Shown here one piece after another: positions 37,124-46,992 of a stretch of DNA of 64,000 nt. The DNA is from Sporosarcina sp. FSL K6-1522. GTDB taxonomy: Bacteria; Bacillota; Bacilli; Bacillales_A; Planococcaceae. The DNA lies in contig NZ_CP152019.1 of the NCBI RefSeq assembly GCF_038622445.1, positions 682,001 through 746,000 of the forward strand, written 5' to 3'. The position numbers were made by a program, and so were the translations under genes. The notes under the pieces were generated by a model. The model made no database searches. It had not been told where the DNA came from and saw nothing but the letters and a program-made list of their open reading frames with translations. Numbering within the stretch: the first letter of the stretch is position 1; each line of letters opens with the position of its first letter.

Positions 37124-38062
37124 TTATTTGGTCTTGTTTCTGCCGATCCAGGCGCGGATATTAACTCCCGAATCTAATATCCCGAGTATCGTAGTAATTG
37201 GACTCAACATGAGTGCAAAAATCGTGGCAATAACGGTTACTACTTTTGGTAATTTCATTTCATACATATAGTGATGAATAAGCGAAATTCCCTGTAATAA
37301 AAATAAAAAACGTAAAATCATTGTTGCATTGATGACTAGCAAGTAAAAATTAGTACCTGGCTCCATTTTTACGAAAAGAGACATCAGGAGCACAATTCCG
37401 TACAAAAATACGGTCATCATCGGTAGTTTCATCTCTCGGAAAGGTGGAAACTTAGGAACCTTACGTCCGAGTCGGCGTACCACTTCAAGATTTAGCGCCA
37501 TGTAAATGAACGCCAATACGAAAACGCTGATGATAAATAAAGATGGAACTGCATTTTGGTAATACGTAATTTGTGACGCCATCAACTCATCATAGTTATC
37601 CGGAACACCACCCATCTTATGCATCATAGCTGACACTTGTCCTTGCATTTCCTGCACACTTTTAAACAATTCTTCAATTGCATTAAAACTAAAGACAAAA
37701 ACCGCCACGACATACATAACCATCATCGTTACCAGTAATGTTAGTCCAGTTGCCATAAATGTATACAACTTCGTTTTACCCGTCTTCACCGTGTCACCGA
37801 TCACAAAGCCAAGAAGTCCGTAGATAAAGGCAAATGGAACAAGTAAAATCCCTCCGACAAGTAACGACAGCATAAGCCCCATCGCAATTACAAGTAGCGA
37901 TGACATACGATCATAACTCAGCCTATAAAGAATAATCGGCAGTGGGATGAAAAACATCGTTACATTTCCAATAAGAGGTGCGTAAAGCGTGACAGCAAGC
38001 AATATTGCAAAAAGTGCAAGCATCATCGCTCCATAAGTTATTTTCCTTACGTTGTCTTGCAT
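37124..38062 (-). CDS. yybS: DUF2232 membrane protein YybS
   Basis: 312 residues, about eight membrane helices (first ITYGAMMLALFAILLAVTLY), consistent with the DUF2232/YybS family, which resembles S-components of vitamin transporters. Start chosen at MQDNVRK, 10 bases after GGAGG; upstream in-frame sequence is unsupported. Directly upstream of gdpP. Function unknown; conserved association with gdpP. Confidence 0.88.
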   Translation of the reverse strand: MQDNVRKITYGAMMLALFAILLAVTLYAPLIGNVTMFFIPLPIILYRLSYDRMSSLLVIAMGLMLSLLVGGILLVPFAFIYGLLGFVIGDTVKTGKTKLYTFMATGLTLLVTMMVMYVVAVFVFSFNAIEELFKSVQEMQGQVSAMMHKMGGVPDNYDELMASQITYYQNAVPSLFIISVFVLAFIYMALNLEVVRRLGRKVPKFPPFREMKLPMMTVFLYGIVLLMSLFVKMEPGTNFYLLVINATMILRFLFLLQGISLIHHYMYEMKLPKVVTVIATIFALMLSPITTILGILDSGVNIRAWIGRNKTK

Positions 38063-38169
38063 AGTATGATTTCCTCCGGTCATTCGTTGGATGGACTTTT
38101 TTATCCACCTACAGAGTCTGTTTTTCCTACTGACGAATAGTCCCTCTAATTGTATCATGTTTAACTTCA

Positions 38170-38350
38170 TTCAGCAGAAAACCCCCACCTCCGCAGATGG
38201 CAAGATAAATGCGGTTTTGTTTTTCTGTTCAGTGGGTGTTCAAATGCCTGCATGACCTACTTCCTGTAGGCCCAAGCCTCCGGCGGATGTCCCAGATTTT
38301 TTCGAGCTCGCTAGAAAAAATCTGGACGCAATTACGCCTCGGCATAATTG
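38170..38350. repeat. Dispersed intergenic repeat, copy A
   Basis: 181 bp between rpsR and yybS. Begins TTCAGCAGAA, contains CTGTTCAGTGGGTGTT, CATGACCTACTTCCTGTAGG, and ends with two hairpins: CAGATTTTTTCGAGC opposite GAAAAAATCTG (38293-38324), then CAATTACGCC opposite GGCATAATTG. Shares these blocks with 51623-51790, 47804-47976 and 49901-50022. Confidence 0.85.
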
Positions 38351-38393
38351 CTTGTCAGCGAACAAAAAAAGAACGTATGTACCTCTTATATGC

Positions 38394-38446
38394 TAAGAAA
38401 AAAGACCGCCTTCATACCGGTATAGGCCGGTCTGACAAGACGGTCA
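38394..38446 (-). terminator. Intrinsic terminator of rpsF-ssb-rpsR
   Basis: Outer stem GACCGTCTT / AAGGCGGTC and inner ACCGG / CCGGT, followed on the minus strand by TTTTTTCTT, 12 bases after the rpsR stop. Confidence 0.85.
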
Positions 38447-38458
38447 ATCTAAATAAAA

Positions 38459-38695
38459 TTATCTTTCTTCCGCAACAAACGGAAGAAGTGCCATGATACG
38501 TGAGCGTTTGATTGCAAGTGTCAGTTTACGCTGATACTTCGCGCTTGTACCTGTTACACGACGAGGCAAGATTTTCCCACGCTCAGAAATAAATTTCTTA
38601 AGCAGATCAGTATCTTTATAGTCGATGTGTGTGATGTTGTTTGATGTAAAATAACAAACCTTACGGCGTCTTTTACCTCCACGACGTGGTGCCAT
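38459..38695 (-). CDS. rpsR: 30S ribosomal protein S18
   Basis: 78 residues, normal length. Typical core [20 protein letters not shown] and [19 protein letters not shown]. Pairs with S6 in the platform of the 30S subunit. Third gene of rpsF-ssb-rpsR. Confidence 0.98.
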   Translation of the reverse strand: MAPRRGGKRRRKVCYFTSNNITHIDYKDTDLLKKFISERGKILPRRVTGTSAKYQRKLTLAIKRSRIMALLPFVAEER

Positions 38696-38862
38696 ATTCG
38701 TTCTCCTCCTTCTCGGATTCCGATAAGCGGCGCATTATTGCATTGTCAGCTTCGCTCTTTCAGATCCTCACGTGCCTTAGCACGCTCCGGTCTTCACTCA
38801 CTCGCTTCCTAGCACTGCTTGCTTCTCGAAACCCTCGTAATAGTAACTACGCACAGCAAATC

Positions 38863-39417
38863 TTAGAACGGCAAGTCGTCGTCCGATACTTCAATCGGGC
38901 CGCCGCCTGTCGAAAATGGATCTTCGTCAGTACGTGCATAGTTTTGCTGATTCGGTTGTTGATATTGTTGACTTGGTTGTTGGTACTGTTGACTTGGCTG
39001 CTGATTCTGATAGTACGGTTGCTCGTTCTGCTGCGGAGCATAAGATGGTGCCGGTGCTCCATAAGCAGGTCCAGAACTAGATCTATCAGGTGATGCATTA
39101 CGTGGTTCAAGAAACTGCGTGCTATCCGCTACAACTTCCGTTGTATAAACACGCTTGCCGTCTTGTCCTTCGAAGCTACCCGTTTGAATACGACCATCTA
39201 CTCCGACAAGACTTCCTTTTCTTAAAAAGTTCGCAATGTTCTCAGCCTGTTTTCTCCAAGCTACACAACTGATAAAATCAGCTTCCCTTTCGCCTGATGC
39301 GCTTTGAAAAGCCCGGTTTACAGCTAACGTAAAACGTGTCACCGCAATGCCGGTTTGTGTATATTTAAGCTCGGGATCTTTCGTCAATCGCCCTACTAAA
39401 ACAACTCGGTTAATCAT
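38863..39417 (-). CDS. ssb: Single-stranded DNA-binding protein
   Basis: 184 residues. OB-fold domain (1-110; [20 protein letters not shown]), Gln/Pro-rich flexible linker with three repeats of the type QQPSQQYQ, and the acidic partner-binding tip SDDDLPF. Between rpsF and rpsR as in B. subtilis ssbA; in that species the gene is also DNA-damage inducible. Confidence 0.98.
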   Translation of the reverse strand: MINRVVLVGRLTKDPELKYTQTGIAVTRFTLAVNRAFQSASGEREADFISCVAWRKQAENIANFLRKGSLVGVDGRIQTGSFEGQDGKRVYTTEVVADSTQFLEPRNASPDRSSSGPAYGAPAPSYAPQQNEQPYYQNQQPSQQYQQPSQQYQQPNQQNYARTDEDPFSTGGGPIEVSDDDLPF

Positions 39418-39484
39418 CAGAATTCAACCTCCCTCATCATTTTGTAAGTTTCACCGATTTAACGGATTGTTTGTCAATTGACTA

Positions 39485-39772
39485 TTAAGCGTCAAGGCGG
39501 ACAACCATATGGCGAAGAATATCTTCGTTGATGTTCGCAAGACGTGTAAATTCATTAACCGCTTCAGTTCCTGCGTTAGCTTTTACAAGCTGGTAGAAAC
39601 CTTCACGTAGATCGTCGATTTCGTAAGCAAGACGACGCTTGCCCCACTCTTTCGACTCGATGATTTCTGCGCCGTTAGAAGTAAGAATTTCGTCAAAACG
39701 TGCGATCAATGCTTTTTTAGCTTCATCTTCTACCGTTGGGCGAATGATGTACATGATTTCGTACTTTCTCAT
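39485..39772 (-). CDS. rpsF: 30S ribosomal protein S6
   Basis: 95 residues. [20 protein letters not shown] and the S18-facing strand YQLVKANAG are standard. First gene of the operon, with AAGGAGG 7-8 bases before the ATG. A compact hairpin in its leader may bind the S6:S18 complex for autoregulation (separate entry). Confidence 0.98.
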   Translation of the reverse strand: MRKYEIMYIIRPTVEDEAKKALIARFDEILTSNGAEIIESKEWGKRRLAYEIDDLREGFYQLVKANAGTEAVNEFTRLANINEDILRHMVVRLDA

Positions 39773-39798
39773 CTGTAGTCACCTCCTTATGGACTTTG

Positions 39799-39819
39799 GC
39801 CCTGCTGATGACAGCGGGC
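39799..39819 (-). promoter_or_regulatory. Leader hairpin of rpsF, candidate S6:S18 autoregulatory element
   Basis: Minus strand GCCCGCTG TCAT CAGC-A-GGGC, a stem with one bulged base, 27 bases before the start codon. rpsF leaders in many bacteria bind the S6:S18 dimer through a bulge and CCG loop; only the location and a CCG fit here. Confidence 0.4.
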
Positions 39820-39853
39820 AAGGAGTAAGTAATTGTATTACTCACATCAATAT

Positions 39854-39882
39854 ATGTTAGCATAACCTAATCTTTTTTTCAA
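39854..39882 (-). promoter_or_regulatory. Promoter of rpsF-ssb-rpsR
   Basis: Minus strand TTGAAA, 17-base spacer, TAACAT; sigma-A type, about 80 bases before the rpsF start. Confidence 0.7.
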
Positions 39883-39966
39883 CCATTTACTTTGAATCGG
39901 CAAGGTGTTCAATGTAAGCCACTAGTATAATTGATATTGTATACTTGGACTCTGGGGGTGATTTTG

Positions 39967-40533
39967 TTGCAAGAACTTCCGCAACCTAACAACATAATCG
40001 ATATTGACTTACCGAAAGTTGCAAAGAAAAGTATCATCATTACACTTGTTTCGCTAGTTGGATTGCTAGCCACCAACGGTATGATTGAACAACAGCCGTC
40101 TTTGTCGATTACTCTATGGACCGTAATACTCTTTATGATTGGCTACATCGTACTTATCGTTGTGCACGAATTATTCCATTTACTTGGCTTCCGCTTGTTT
40201 GGAGGCGTGCCATGGAAAAGTATGATTATCGGTGTGAACTGGAAATTAGGTGTTGCTTATGCCACGACGGATAAGCTGATGACAAACCGTGCGATTCGGA
40301 AGGCGCTGCTGCTTCCTTTTTGGACAACAGGTGTTGTCCCCGCCATTATCGGTCTTTGGCTCGGAAATAACCTGCTACTCGCACTAGCTGCATTGCTCAT
40401 TGGTGGTGCAGCTGGCGACTTCGCAATGTATAAAGAGCTACGTAAATTACCAGATGATTGGCTTATACGAGACGATCCAGAGTTGCCTAGGTTATACGTG
40501 TATGCACCTGATCAATTATCAGAACATAGATAG
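39967..40533 (+). CDS. DUF3267 family membrane metallo-protein
   Basis: About 188 residues, with four predicted membrane helices and a zinc-protease-like motif HELFH (in VVHELFHLLGFR) inside a helix, the DUF3267 hallmark. Function unknown; the motif suggests intramembrane metallopeptidase ancestry. The start is probably TTG (LQELPQPN), 6-8 bases after GGGGGTGAT; upstream codons lack a site. On the plus strand between rpsF and ychF. Confidence 0.8.
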   Translation: MQELPQPNNIIDIDLPKVAKKSIIITLVSLVGLLATNGMIEQQPSLSITLWTVILFMIGYIVLIVVHELFHLLGFRLFGGVPWKSMIIGVNWKLGVAYATTDKLMTNRAIRKALLLPFWTTGVVPAIIGLWLGNNLLLALAALLIGGAAGDFAMYKELRKLPDDWLIRDDPELPRLYVYAPDQLSEHR

Positions 40534-40536
40534 AGA

Positions 40537-40575
40537 AAAGCCGCAACAGATTTTCACATAATCTGTTGCGGCTTT
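40537..40575. terminator. Bidirectional terminator between DUF3267 and ychF
   Basis: 16-bp stem AAAGCCGCAACAGATT (40537-40552 with 40560-40575), T-rich ends on both strands. Confidence 0.85.
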
Positions 40576-40584
40576 CTTTATCAT

Positions 40585-41685
40585 TTATACGTTAAAGCGG
40601 AATAGCAGTACATCGCCGTCTTTGACAATGTATTCTTTCCCTTCAAGTCGGACTTTCCCAGCTTCTTTTGCAGCTGTCATTGAACCTGTTTCCACTAGGT
40701 CGTCATAAGCAACTGTTTCCGCACGGATGAAACCACGTTCAAAGTCCGTATGGATAATCCCTGCACATTGCGGTGCTTTCATCCCTTTACGGAATGTCCA
40801 TGCGCGAACTTCCTGTACACCTGCTGTGAAATATGTCGCTAAACCAAGCAAGTTGTAAGCCGCCTTGATCAATTGATCGAGACCTGATTCTTGAATCCCG
40901 AGCTCTTCAAGGAACATCGCCTTCTCTTCGTCTTCAAGCTCTGCCATTTCTTCCTCAATCTTCGCACAAACAATAATTACTTGTGCATTGTCTTTTTCAG
41001 CAAATTCACGAACGACTTTTACATATTCGTTATTATCTGCATCGGCAATTTCATCCTCATCAACGTTTGCCACATAAAGCATCGGCTTAATCGTTAATAG
41101 GTGCATACCTTTAATCAGGTTATATTCTTCAGGTGTGAAGTCGACCGAACGAGCTGGTTGTTCGTTCTCAAATGCTTCCTTCAACTTAAGAAGCACTGGC
41201 TCTTCCGCCATTGCTTCTTTATCTTTTTGTTTCGCCATTTTAGTGACACGCGTTAAACGTTTTTCAACGCTTTCCATATCTGCTAAAATAAGTTCCAAGT
41301 TAATGACTTCAATATCATCGATTGGATTTACTTTACCAGATACATGCGTGATATTTTCGTCCGCAAAGCAACGTACAACCTGACAAATTGCATCTACTTC
41401 GCGGATATGTGATAAGAATTTGTTCCCAAGACCTTCACCTTTACTTGCCCCTTCAACAATCCCAGCGATATCAGTAAATTCGAATGCTGTTGGAACTGTT
41501 TTCTTCGGCGTCACAAGTTCAGTCAGCTTATCCAATCTTTCATCTGGTACTTCAACAATCCCCACGTTGGGATCGATTGTACAGAATGGATAGTTCGCAG
41601 CCTCTGCTCCCGCTTTTGTAATTGCATTGAATAAAGTGGACTTTCCTACGTTCGGAAGACCAACAATTCCAGCTGTTAATGCCAT
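40585..41685 (-). CDS. ychF: Ribosome-associated ATPase YchF (OLA1 family)
   Basis: 366 residues. P-loop [14 protein letters not shown], switch [20 protein letters not shown], and a C-terminal TGS-like domain ending [13 protein letters not shown]. Member of the Obg-related family that prefers ATP. Implicated in stress response and translation. In B. subtilis this is yyaF, next to the same neighbours. Confidence 0.97.
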   Translation of the reverse strand: MALTAGIVGLPNVGKSTLFNAITKAGAEAANYPFCTIDPNVGIVEVPDERLDKLTELVTPKKTVPTAFEFTDIAGIVEGASKGEGLGNKFLSHIREVDAICQVVRCFADENITHVSGKVNPIDDIEVINLELILADMESVEKRLTRVTKMAKQKDKEAMAEEPVLLKLKEAFENEQPARSVDFTPEEYNLIKGMHLLTIKPMLYVANVDEDEIADADNNEYVKVVREFAEKDNAQVIIVCAKIEEEMAELEDEEKAMFLEELGIQESGLDQLIKAAYNLLGLATYFTAGVQEVRAWTFRKGMKAPQCAGIIHTDFERGFIRAETVAYDDLVETGSMTAAKEAGKVRLEGKEYIVKDGDVLLFRFNV

Positions 41686-41777
41686 TTATTCCACAACCTC
41701 TCATATATATGTTCATTCATTCGTTCCTTATACAACTCTTCTATTATAAGGACATCGCTCCTACATGTCCATTTACT

Positions 41778-41975
41778 TCAAGATTCTGCTTTGACTAAGA
41801 TTTTTTTCATCTTTTTCGCAAATTGGTTACGCGGAATCATCACGCTATGCCCGCAGCCTTCACATTTAATACGAATATCTGCACCCATGCGAATGATTTT
41901 CCATGCATTCGTTCCACATGGATGCTGTTTTTTCATCTCAACAACATCATGTAAACCAAATTCTTTTTCCGACAT
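41778..41975 (-). CDS. yyzM: DUF951 small zinc-ribbon-like protein (YyzM)
   Basis: 65 residues. FGLHDVVEMKKQHPCGTNAW, then IKCEGCGHSVMIPR, with three Cys and adjacent His that could hold one metal ion. Conserved in Firmicutes next to ychF and MscS; no known function. RNA or ribosome binding is suggested by its size and basic C-terminus, not shown. Confidence 0.88.
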   Translation of the reverse strand: MSEKEFGLHDVVEMKKQHPCGTNAWKIIRMGADIRIKCEGCGHSVMIPRNQFAKKMKKILVKAES

Positions 41976-42008
41976 CAGCTATACACATTCCTTTCCCATA
42001 CGCTTTAC

Positions 42009-42860
42009 TTATAAATTATCAAATGACTTGGTCACCAAAGTCGGATAGGGAATTTCTATTCCTTGTTGACCTAAATATTTCTTCAGCCCTACGCCAATTG
42101 TTCTTGTGCAATCATAATGCCGCATCGGTTTTGTTTCCGCTATGACACGCACAATAACTTCTGATTCTGTGAAATTATATGCACCAAGCAATTTCGGCTT
42201 ATTGATAATGTCATCATTCTTCTTAAACACATTCGCTAAATACTTCTCGATTTCTCGCTCTACTTCTTCTACACCTACTTCAAAAGGAATGGAGACATCC
42301 ACAATGGCCAATGAGTTTTCCACCGAATAGTTTACAACCTGGCTAATCGTTCCATTCGGCAATATGGATAGTTCTCCTGTAAAACTCTTGATTTTCGTTG
42401 TACGTAGTCCTATTTCTTCTACAACACCTTCTGTTACGCCAATTTTCACATAGTCGCCTACAGAAAACTGATCTTCAAAGATGATGAAGAAACCGGAAAT
42501 CACATCTTTCACCAGACTCTGTGCTCCAAAACCAACTGCAAGCCCCAGTACACCAGCCCCTGCAAGAAGCCCTTTCACATCTATTGAGAATTCAGTCAAA
42601 ATCGCAAGAATCGCCGAGAAATAGATGACATAGGCCAACGCATTTTCAAGTAATTTCAACAATGTCATTTCACGACGTTCAGAATGGCGAATCAATCCTT
42701 TAAATTTCACATTAAAAATGCGACGAATAATAAACTGCCCAACCTTCACAACGACCGTGGCAAGCACAATAATGAAAATGTTTCTTACTGCTGTTGTAGC
42801 AAGCGCCTCCCAAGTTTCTTGATTGAATAGAAACGCTTCTGCTTTTTCAAAGAACTTCAC
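42009..42860 (-). CDS. mscS: Small-conductance mechanosensitive channel MscS family
   Basis: About 283 residues. Three membrane helices (about 14-110), the pore helix GVLGLAVGFGAQSLVKDVISG and the cytoplasmic beta cage (FSVGDYVKIGVTEGVVEEIG, RTTKIKSFTGELSILPNG). It relieves osmotic down-shock. Start chosen at GTG of VKFFEKAEAF, 6-7 bases after AAGGTGG; the upstream ATG lacks a ribosome-binding site. 33 bases upstream of yyzM. Confidence 0.93.
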   Translation of the reverse strand: MKFFEKAEAFLFNQETWEALATTAVRNIFIIVLATVVVKVGQFIIRRIFNVKFKGLIRHSERREMTLLKLLENALAYVIYFSAILAILTEFSIDVKGLLAGAGVLGLAVGFGAQSLVKDVISGFFIIFEDQFSVGDYVKIGVTEGVVEEIGLRTTKIKSFTGELSILPNGTISQVVNYSVENSLAIVDVSIPFEVGVEEVEREIEKYLANVFKKNDDIINKPKLLGAYNFTESEVIVRVIAETKPMRHYDCTRTIGVGLKKYLGQQGIEIPYPTLVTKSFDNL

Positions 42861-42933
42861 AGTTGTCCACCTTCCGTATAATTCCGCAACCTTCTGCATA
42901 GACTGGCTATAAAAAATGAAATGGAGTTTTTTT

Positions 42934-43491
42934 ATGCGAGCTACGCTTACTTCACCTTATAATCATCGTATCCATTACAAAGAAACTGGCGCCGTTTGGA
43001 AACTCAGTACATTATTCCTCGAACACATTCCCTTTGATACACATGAATTAATCTTTTTCTGCATCGGAACTGACCGATCTACAGGCGATACATTAGGGCC
43101 ACTTACCGGCTCCCATCTTTCAGAATCACCATTATTTCCATTTCCTGTAGTCGGAACGTTAGAAAAGCCATTACACGCCCTTAATTTACAACAACAGTTG
43201 GAAGAAATACAACTCGCAAATCCCTCCGCATTCATCGTAGCTATTGACGCTTGCTTAGGAAAAAGTAGTTCCATTGGCCAACTGTTGCTACATGATGGGC
43301 CCATACAACCAGGTAAAGCTGTTGGCAAAGATTTACCACCAGTCGGTGATATCTCCATTAAAGGCATTGTTAATGTTGCCGGCTTCATGGAACATGCCGT
43401 ATTGCAAAGTACACGGCTCCATCTACCATTCGAAATGAGTAAAATCCTTGCACGTGCATTACAACTCGCCTATGGACGGTATAAATCATGA
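42934..43491 (+). CDS. yyaC: Spore protease YyaC (DUF1256)
   Basis: 185 residues. Signature FCIGTDRSTGDTLGPLTG and VAIDACLG..SSIGQ with LPPVGDISIKGIVN, typical of the GPR-related YyaC family expressed during sporulation and thought to process spore proteins. Start at MRATLTSPY with GGAG 7 bases upstream; the six codons before it overlap that site. Divergent from mscS, and its end overlaps the DUF554 gene on the other strand by six bases. I see no clear sporulation-sigma promoter. Confidence 0.93.
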   Translation: MRATLTSPYNHRIHYKETGAVWKLSTLFLEHIPFDTHELIFFCIGTDRSTGDTLGPLTGSHLSESPLFPFPVVGTLEKPLHALNLQQQLEEIQLANPSAFIVAIDACLGKSSSIGQLLLHDGPIQPGKAVGKDLPPVGDISIKGIVNVAGFMEHAVLQSTRLHLPFEMSKILARALQLAYGRYKS

Positions 43492-44190
43492 AAAGTGGAC
43501 AATCGTGACAATGATTCCTACAACCAATATACCCGGTATCAAATTCGCTACTCTTATTTTAGTCAAACCAATCAAATTCAAGCCAATTGCTAAAATCATT
43601 AAGCCCCCCGTTGCAGTCATTTCTGTTATAAAGAAAGCCAATAATTCATCCGGTATGAATTGACTAATTTGAGTTGAAAATAATGTAATCATTCCCTGAT
43701 ATAAAAATACAGGTACTGCGGAAAATATTACACCAATACCTAATGTTGAGCTTAAAATAATGGCCGTGAAACCATCAATAATTCCTTTTGTAACGAGGAC
43801 ATCATGGTCATTTCTTAAACCACTATCGATTGCACCTATAATTGCCATTGAACCGACAACAAAGATGAGTGTTGCCGTCACAAAACCTTGTGCAATACCA
43901 GGACCCTTGTTACTGACTGGCATCTTACTTTCAATCCATTGTCCCAACTGATTCACCTTTGCATCTAAATCTATCCACTCACCAAGCACTGCCCCAAGAA
44001 CGATACTGACAATGACAATTAAGATCTGTGTGCTTTCAAACGACATTTGAATACCTATCACAGCTACTGCAAGCCCAATTCCATACATGACGGTCTCTTT
44101 CATCCGTTCAGGAATATTGTGCAAAAAACGCCCGATAAATGCGCCAATAATGATCAATAAAGCATTCACAATTGTTCCGAATAGCACCAT
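43486..44190 (-). CDS. DUF554 integral membrane protein (YdfK/YqgA-like)
   Basis: 234 residues with about six to seven membrane helices (VLFGTIVNALLIIIGAFIGR, then GLAVAVIGIQMSF). The DUF554 family is widespread and its transport or other role is unknown. Starts with the family-typical MVLFGTIVNA. Upstream of yyaC convergently, and downstream of parB. Confidence 0.88.
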   Translation of the reverse strand: MVLFGTIVNALLIIIGAFIGRFLHNIPERMKETVMYGIGLAVAVIGIQMSFESTQILIVIVSIVLGAVLGEWIDLDAKVNQLGQWIESKMPVSNKGPGIAQGFVTATLIFVVGSMAIIGAIDSGLRNDHDVLVTKGIIDGFTAIILSSTLGIGVIFSAVPVFLYQGMITLFSTQISQFIPDELLAFFITEMTATGGLMILAIGLNLIGLTKIRVANLIPGILVVGIIVTIVHFS

Positions 44191-44254
44191 TGCTTCACTT
44201 CCCAGTCGTCAAAAATAATACCTATTTTGCATACTTCGCAAAATAGGTACGCGC

Positions 44255-45094
44255 TCATTCATTCAATAAGTCTAAAATCCGCTCGAGATCATCCTCAGAA
44301 AAGAATTCTATTTCAATTTTACCCTTATTCTTTGTTTTTTTAATAGATACGTTCGTACCGAAATACTCACGTAATGACGATTCACGTTCAGCTAAAAACA
44401 AATCCGGTCTTTTCTCAGACTTTGTTTCACGTGGAACATCTTCATTCATTCTTTGCACAAGTCTTTCAAGCTGACGAACGTTTAACCCTTCTTTTAATAC
44501 ACGTTCAGCTACTAAATTTATTTGCTCTTTTTTACGCAAGCCTAACAAAGTTCTGCCTTGCCCCATGGATAATTTACTTTCCGATATATAGTTTCTAACT
44601 TTTTCAGGCAATGACAGCAAACGAACATGATTCGCGATATGCGGCCTACTTTTGCCGAGTCTAAAAGCCAGTTGCTCCTGGGTCAGAGCAAGACGATCCA
44701 TCAAGTTATAATAGGCTTCCGCCTCTTCAATTGGTGTTAAATCTTCCCTCTGTAAGTTTTCCAAAATAGCAAACTCCATCGTCTCTTCATCAGTTAATAC
44801 ACGGACAACTGCTGGAACTTCCTGAAGTCCTGCCATTTTAGCGGCACGAAAACGTCTTTCACCTACAACAATTTCATAGGTCGTGCCCACTTTCCGTAAA
44901 ATAATCGGTTGAAGAATACCATGTTCTTTGATGGAAGCACTTAATTCTTGAATAGCCTCTTTATCGAAGGTTTTCCTAGGCTGATATGGATTAGCTTTAA
45001 TACTTTTCACATGAATATGTTCAACAGATTCTGCTTTTGCCAGCGACTCTCCGGGAAATAAAGCATTCAAACCTTTGCCAAGGCCTTTAGCCAT
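44255..45094 (-). CDS. parB: Chromosome-partitioning protein ParB (Spo0J)
   Basis: 279 residues. N-terminal CTP-binding domain with the GERRFRAAKMAGL motif, central helix-turn-helix (LTQEQLAFRLGKSRPHIANH) for parS, and C-terminal dimerisation helix. ParB loads at parS as a CTP-gated clamp and recruits SMC. Overlaps parA by 8 bases. The gene contains a consensus parS site at 44423-44438. Confidence 0.98.
   Translation of the reverse strand: MAKGLGKGLNALFPGESLAKAESVEHIHVKSIKANPYQPRKTFDKEAIQELSASIKEHGILQPIILRKVGTTYEIVVGERRFRAAKMAGLQEVPAVVRVLTDEETMEFAILENLQREDLTPIEEAEAYYNLMDRLALTQEQLAFRLGKSRPHIANHVRLLSLPEKVRNYISESKLSMGQGRTLLGLRKKEQINLVAERVLKEGLNVRQLERLVQRMNEDVPRETKSEKRPDLFLAERESSLREYFGTNVSIKKTKNKGKIEIEFFSEDDLERILDLLNE
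44423..44438. promoter_or_regulatory. parS site inside parB
   Basis: Reverse complement TGTTCCACGTGAAACA equals the 16-bp parS consensus with no mismatch. B. subtilis has one at the same place in spo0J. Confidence 0.95.
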
Positions 45095-45848
45095 TGTGTA
45101 CCACTTCCTTTGCCAGCTCTAAATATACTTCTGCGCCCCGAGATCTTGAGTCATAAATAATGATTGGTTCGCCGTGACTCGGTGCTTCACTTAATCGTAC
45201 ATTCCTTGGAATGATTGTTTTATAAACCTTATCTTGAAAATACTTTTTCACTTCATCAATGACTTGAATGCCTAGATTTGTACGTGCATCAAACATCGTC
45301 AACAACACGCCATCAATCATCAAAGCTTCATTCAAATGTTTTTGCACGAGTCGAATAGTGCTAAGCAGCTGACTCAGTCCCTCAAGTGCATAATATTCAC
45401 ACTGAACCGGAATCACAATTGAATCCGACGCAGTTAACGCGTTAATTGTCAGCAAGCCAAGGGATGGAGGGCAATCAATAATAATATAATCATATGAATC
45501 CTTTACTTCTTGAATCGCATGTTTCATTCGTACTTCCCTTGAAATGGTTGAAACAAGTTCAATTTCTGCACCCGCTAACGAAATTGTCGCCGGTATAATA
45601 TCAAGATTATCCACTTTTGTTGAATGAATAACTTCTTGAATATCTACATCATCAATTAAAATATCATAAATGCATTTTTGTATTTCTCCTTTATTGACCC
45701 CTACACCACTTGTTGCATTTCCTTGTGGATCGGTGTCTATTAAAAGGACTTTTTTGCCTAAATGTGCAAGACAAGCACTTAGATTTACGGATGTTGTCGT
45801 TTTTCCGACGCCTCCCTTTTGGTTAGCGATTGCTATAATTCTCCCCAC
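45087..45848 (-). CDS. parA: Chromosome-partitioning ATPase ParA (Soj)
   Basis: 253 residues, the length of B. subtilis Soj. Deviant Walker A QKGGVGKTTT, Walker B YIIIDCPPSLGLL. It switches between monomer and DNA-bound dimer, positions ParB and regulates DnaA. Start is GTG (VGRIIAIANQKGG) 6-7 bases after AGGTG, matching the Soj N-terminus; a GTG three codons upstream is less likely. Confidence 0.97.
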   Translation of the reverse strand: MGRIIAIANQKGGVGKTTTSVNLSACLAHLGKKVLLIDTDPQGNATSGVGVNKGEIQKCIYDILIDDVDIQEVIHSTKVDNLDIIPATISLAGAEIELVSTISREVRMKHAIQEVKDSYDYIIIDCPPSLGLLTINALTASDSIVIPVQCEYYALEGLSQLLSTIRLVQKHLNEALMIDGVLLTMFDARTNLGIQVIDEVKKYFQDKVYKTIIPRNVRLSEAPSHGEPIIIYDSRSRGAEVYLELAKEVVHNG

Positions 45849-45953
45849 AGCTTGCACCTGCTTTCCTGCTCTATAATTTTCACTCTATTCTTACTCGTTC
45901 CCAACTACTTCTAGTCTAACAAAAAAAACGATTCCTGTGGGAAAAAGTGTAGC

Positions 45954-45985
45954 AAAAAGACCCCTGCTTTTTTTCAGCAAGAGCC
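45954..45985 (-). terminator. Intrinsic terminator after noc
   Basis: Ten-pair stem (GGCTCTTGCT / AGCAGGGGTC, with wobbles) followed by TTTTTGC on the minus strand. Confidence 0.7.
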
Positions 45986-46044
45986 TTTTCAAACAAATAT
46001 ATACATTTTTCTACCTAAATTAGGACCAAACTTCAAATACCTGT

Positions 46045-46902
46045 TTATTTCTTTTTAGGAATCTTCACTGTAATCGTGTAAAAGTCTTCGGAATCCTCTT
46101 CCTCTGTCTTCACATCAATACCACTCTTCGTTACCATCACCAATGATTGCCTAATTGTATTAACTGCGATACGAACGTCTTTACTAACAGACTTTCTTTG
46201 AACTGCTTTCTTTTTTTCTTTAACTTCTGGATGTAATAGCTGCTGAATTCTCGCTTCAAGCTGTTTCACGTTTAAGTTTTGTTCAATTACTTCTTGATAA
46301 ATGAGTAACTGCAACTCGGGATCTTTCAGTGCGATTAAAGCACGTGCATGTCGTTCAGACAATTCCTTCGCCATAATAGCTGTTTTTATTTCTTCTGGTA
46401 GCTTTAACAGACGTAATTTATTGGCAATGGTTGACTGACCTTTTCCCAGTCTTTGTGCTAATGCTTCTTGTGTTAGCGCATGAAGTTCAAGCAATTTCTC
46501 ATATGCATAAGCCTCTTCAATTGCTGTCAATTCTTCACGTTGTAAATTTTCGATTAAAGCAATCGATGCTGTTTCCTTATCATCGAGTTCTCGAATAATT
46601 GCTGGAACTTCCGTCCAACCAAGCTTTTTCATTGCACGGTATCTTCGTTCCCCTGCAATAATTTCATAACCGTCATCATCGGTTTTTCTGATGACAATCG
46701 GTTGAATAATACCATGTGTATGGATTGTTCGAGCAAGCTCTTCAATTTTTTCTTCCACGAAAACTGTACGCGGTTGATATTTATTAGGTTTTATCGATTC
46801 TATTTTCACTTGTTGTATTTTTTCGTGATGGTCACTTTCGTTATCTAACGGACTTATTTCTTTCTCTCCGCCTCCAAAAAATCGTGAAAAAGGACTTTTC
46901 AT
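46045..46902 (-). CDS. noc: Nucleoid-occlusion protein Noc
   Basis: 285 residues. ParB paralogue ([34 protein letters not shown]) with an N-terminal amphipathic helix [15 protein letters not shown] like that which tethers Noc to the membrane. It blocks FtsZ assembly over the nucleoid by binding scattered NBS sites. Start at that ATG, with AAAGGTGG about 9 bases upstream; ten earlier codons unsupported. An exact NBS lies at 31179-31192. Confidence 0.96.
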   Translation of the reverse strand: MKSPFSRFFGGGEKEISPLDNESDHHEKIQQVKIESIKPNKYQPRTVFVEEKIEELARTIHTHGIIQPIVIRKTDDDGYEIIAGERRYRAMKKLGWTEVPAIIRELDDKETASIALIENLQREELTAIEEAYAYEKLLELHALTQEALAQRLGKGQSTIANKLRLLKLPEEIKTAIMAKELSERHARALIALKDPELQLLIYQEVIEQNLNVKQLEARIQQLLHPEVKEKKKAVQRKSVSKDVRIAVNTIRQSLVMVTKSGIDVKTEEEDSEDFYTITVKIPKKK

Positions 46903-46974
46903 TCCCGGCACCACCTTTTCAAGACTGCTCACTATTTCACAAATATCATTATAAGGCTAGTATATCTTGTTTAT

Positions 46975-46990
46975 TGTTCCACGTGAAACG
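46975..46990. promoter_or_regulatory. parS-like site upstream of noc
   Basis: TGTTCCACGTGAAACG differs from the parS consensus TGTTNCACGTGAAACA at the last base only. Sits between rsmG and noc. Confidence 0.85.
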
Positions 46991-46992
46991 TT

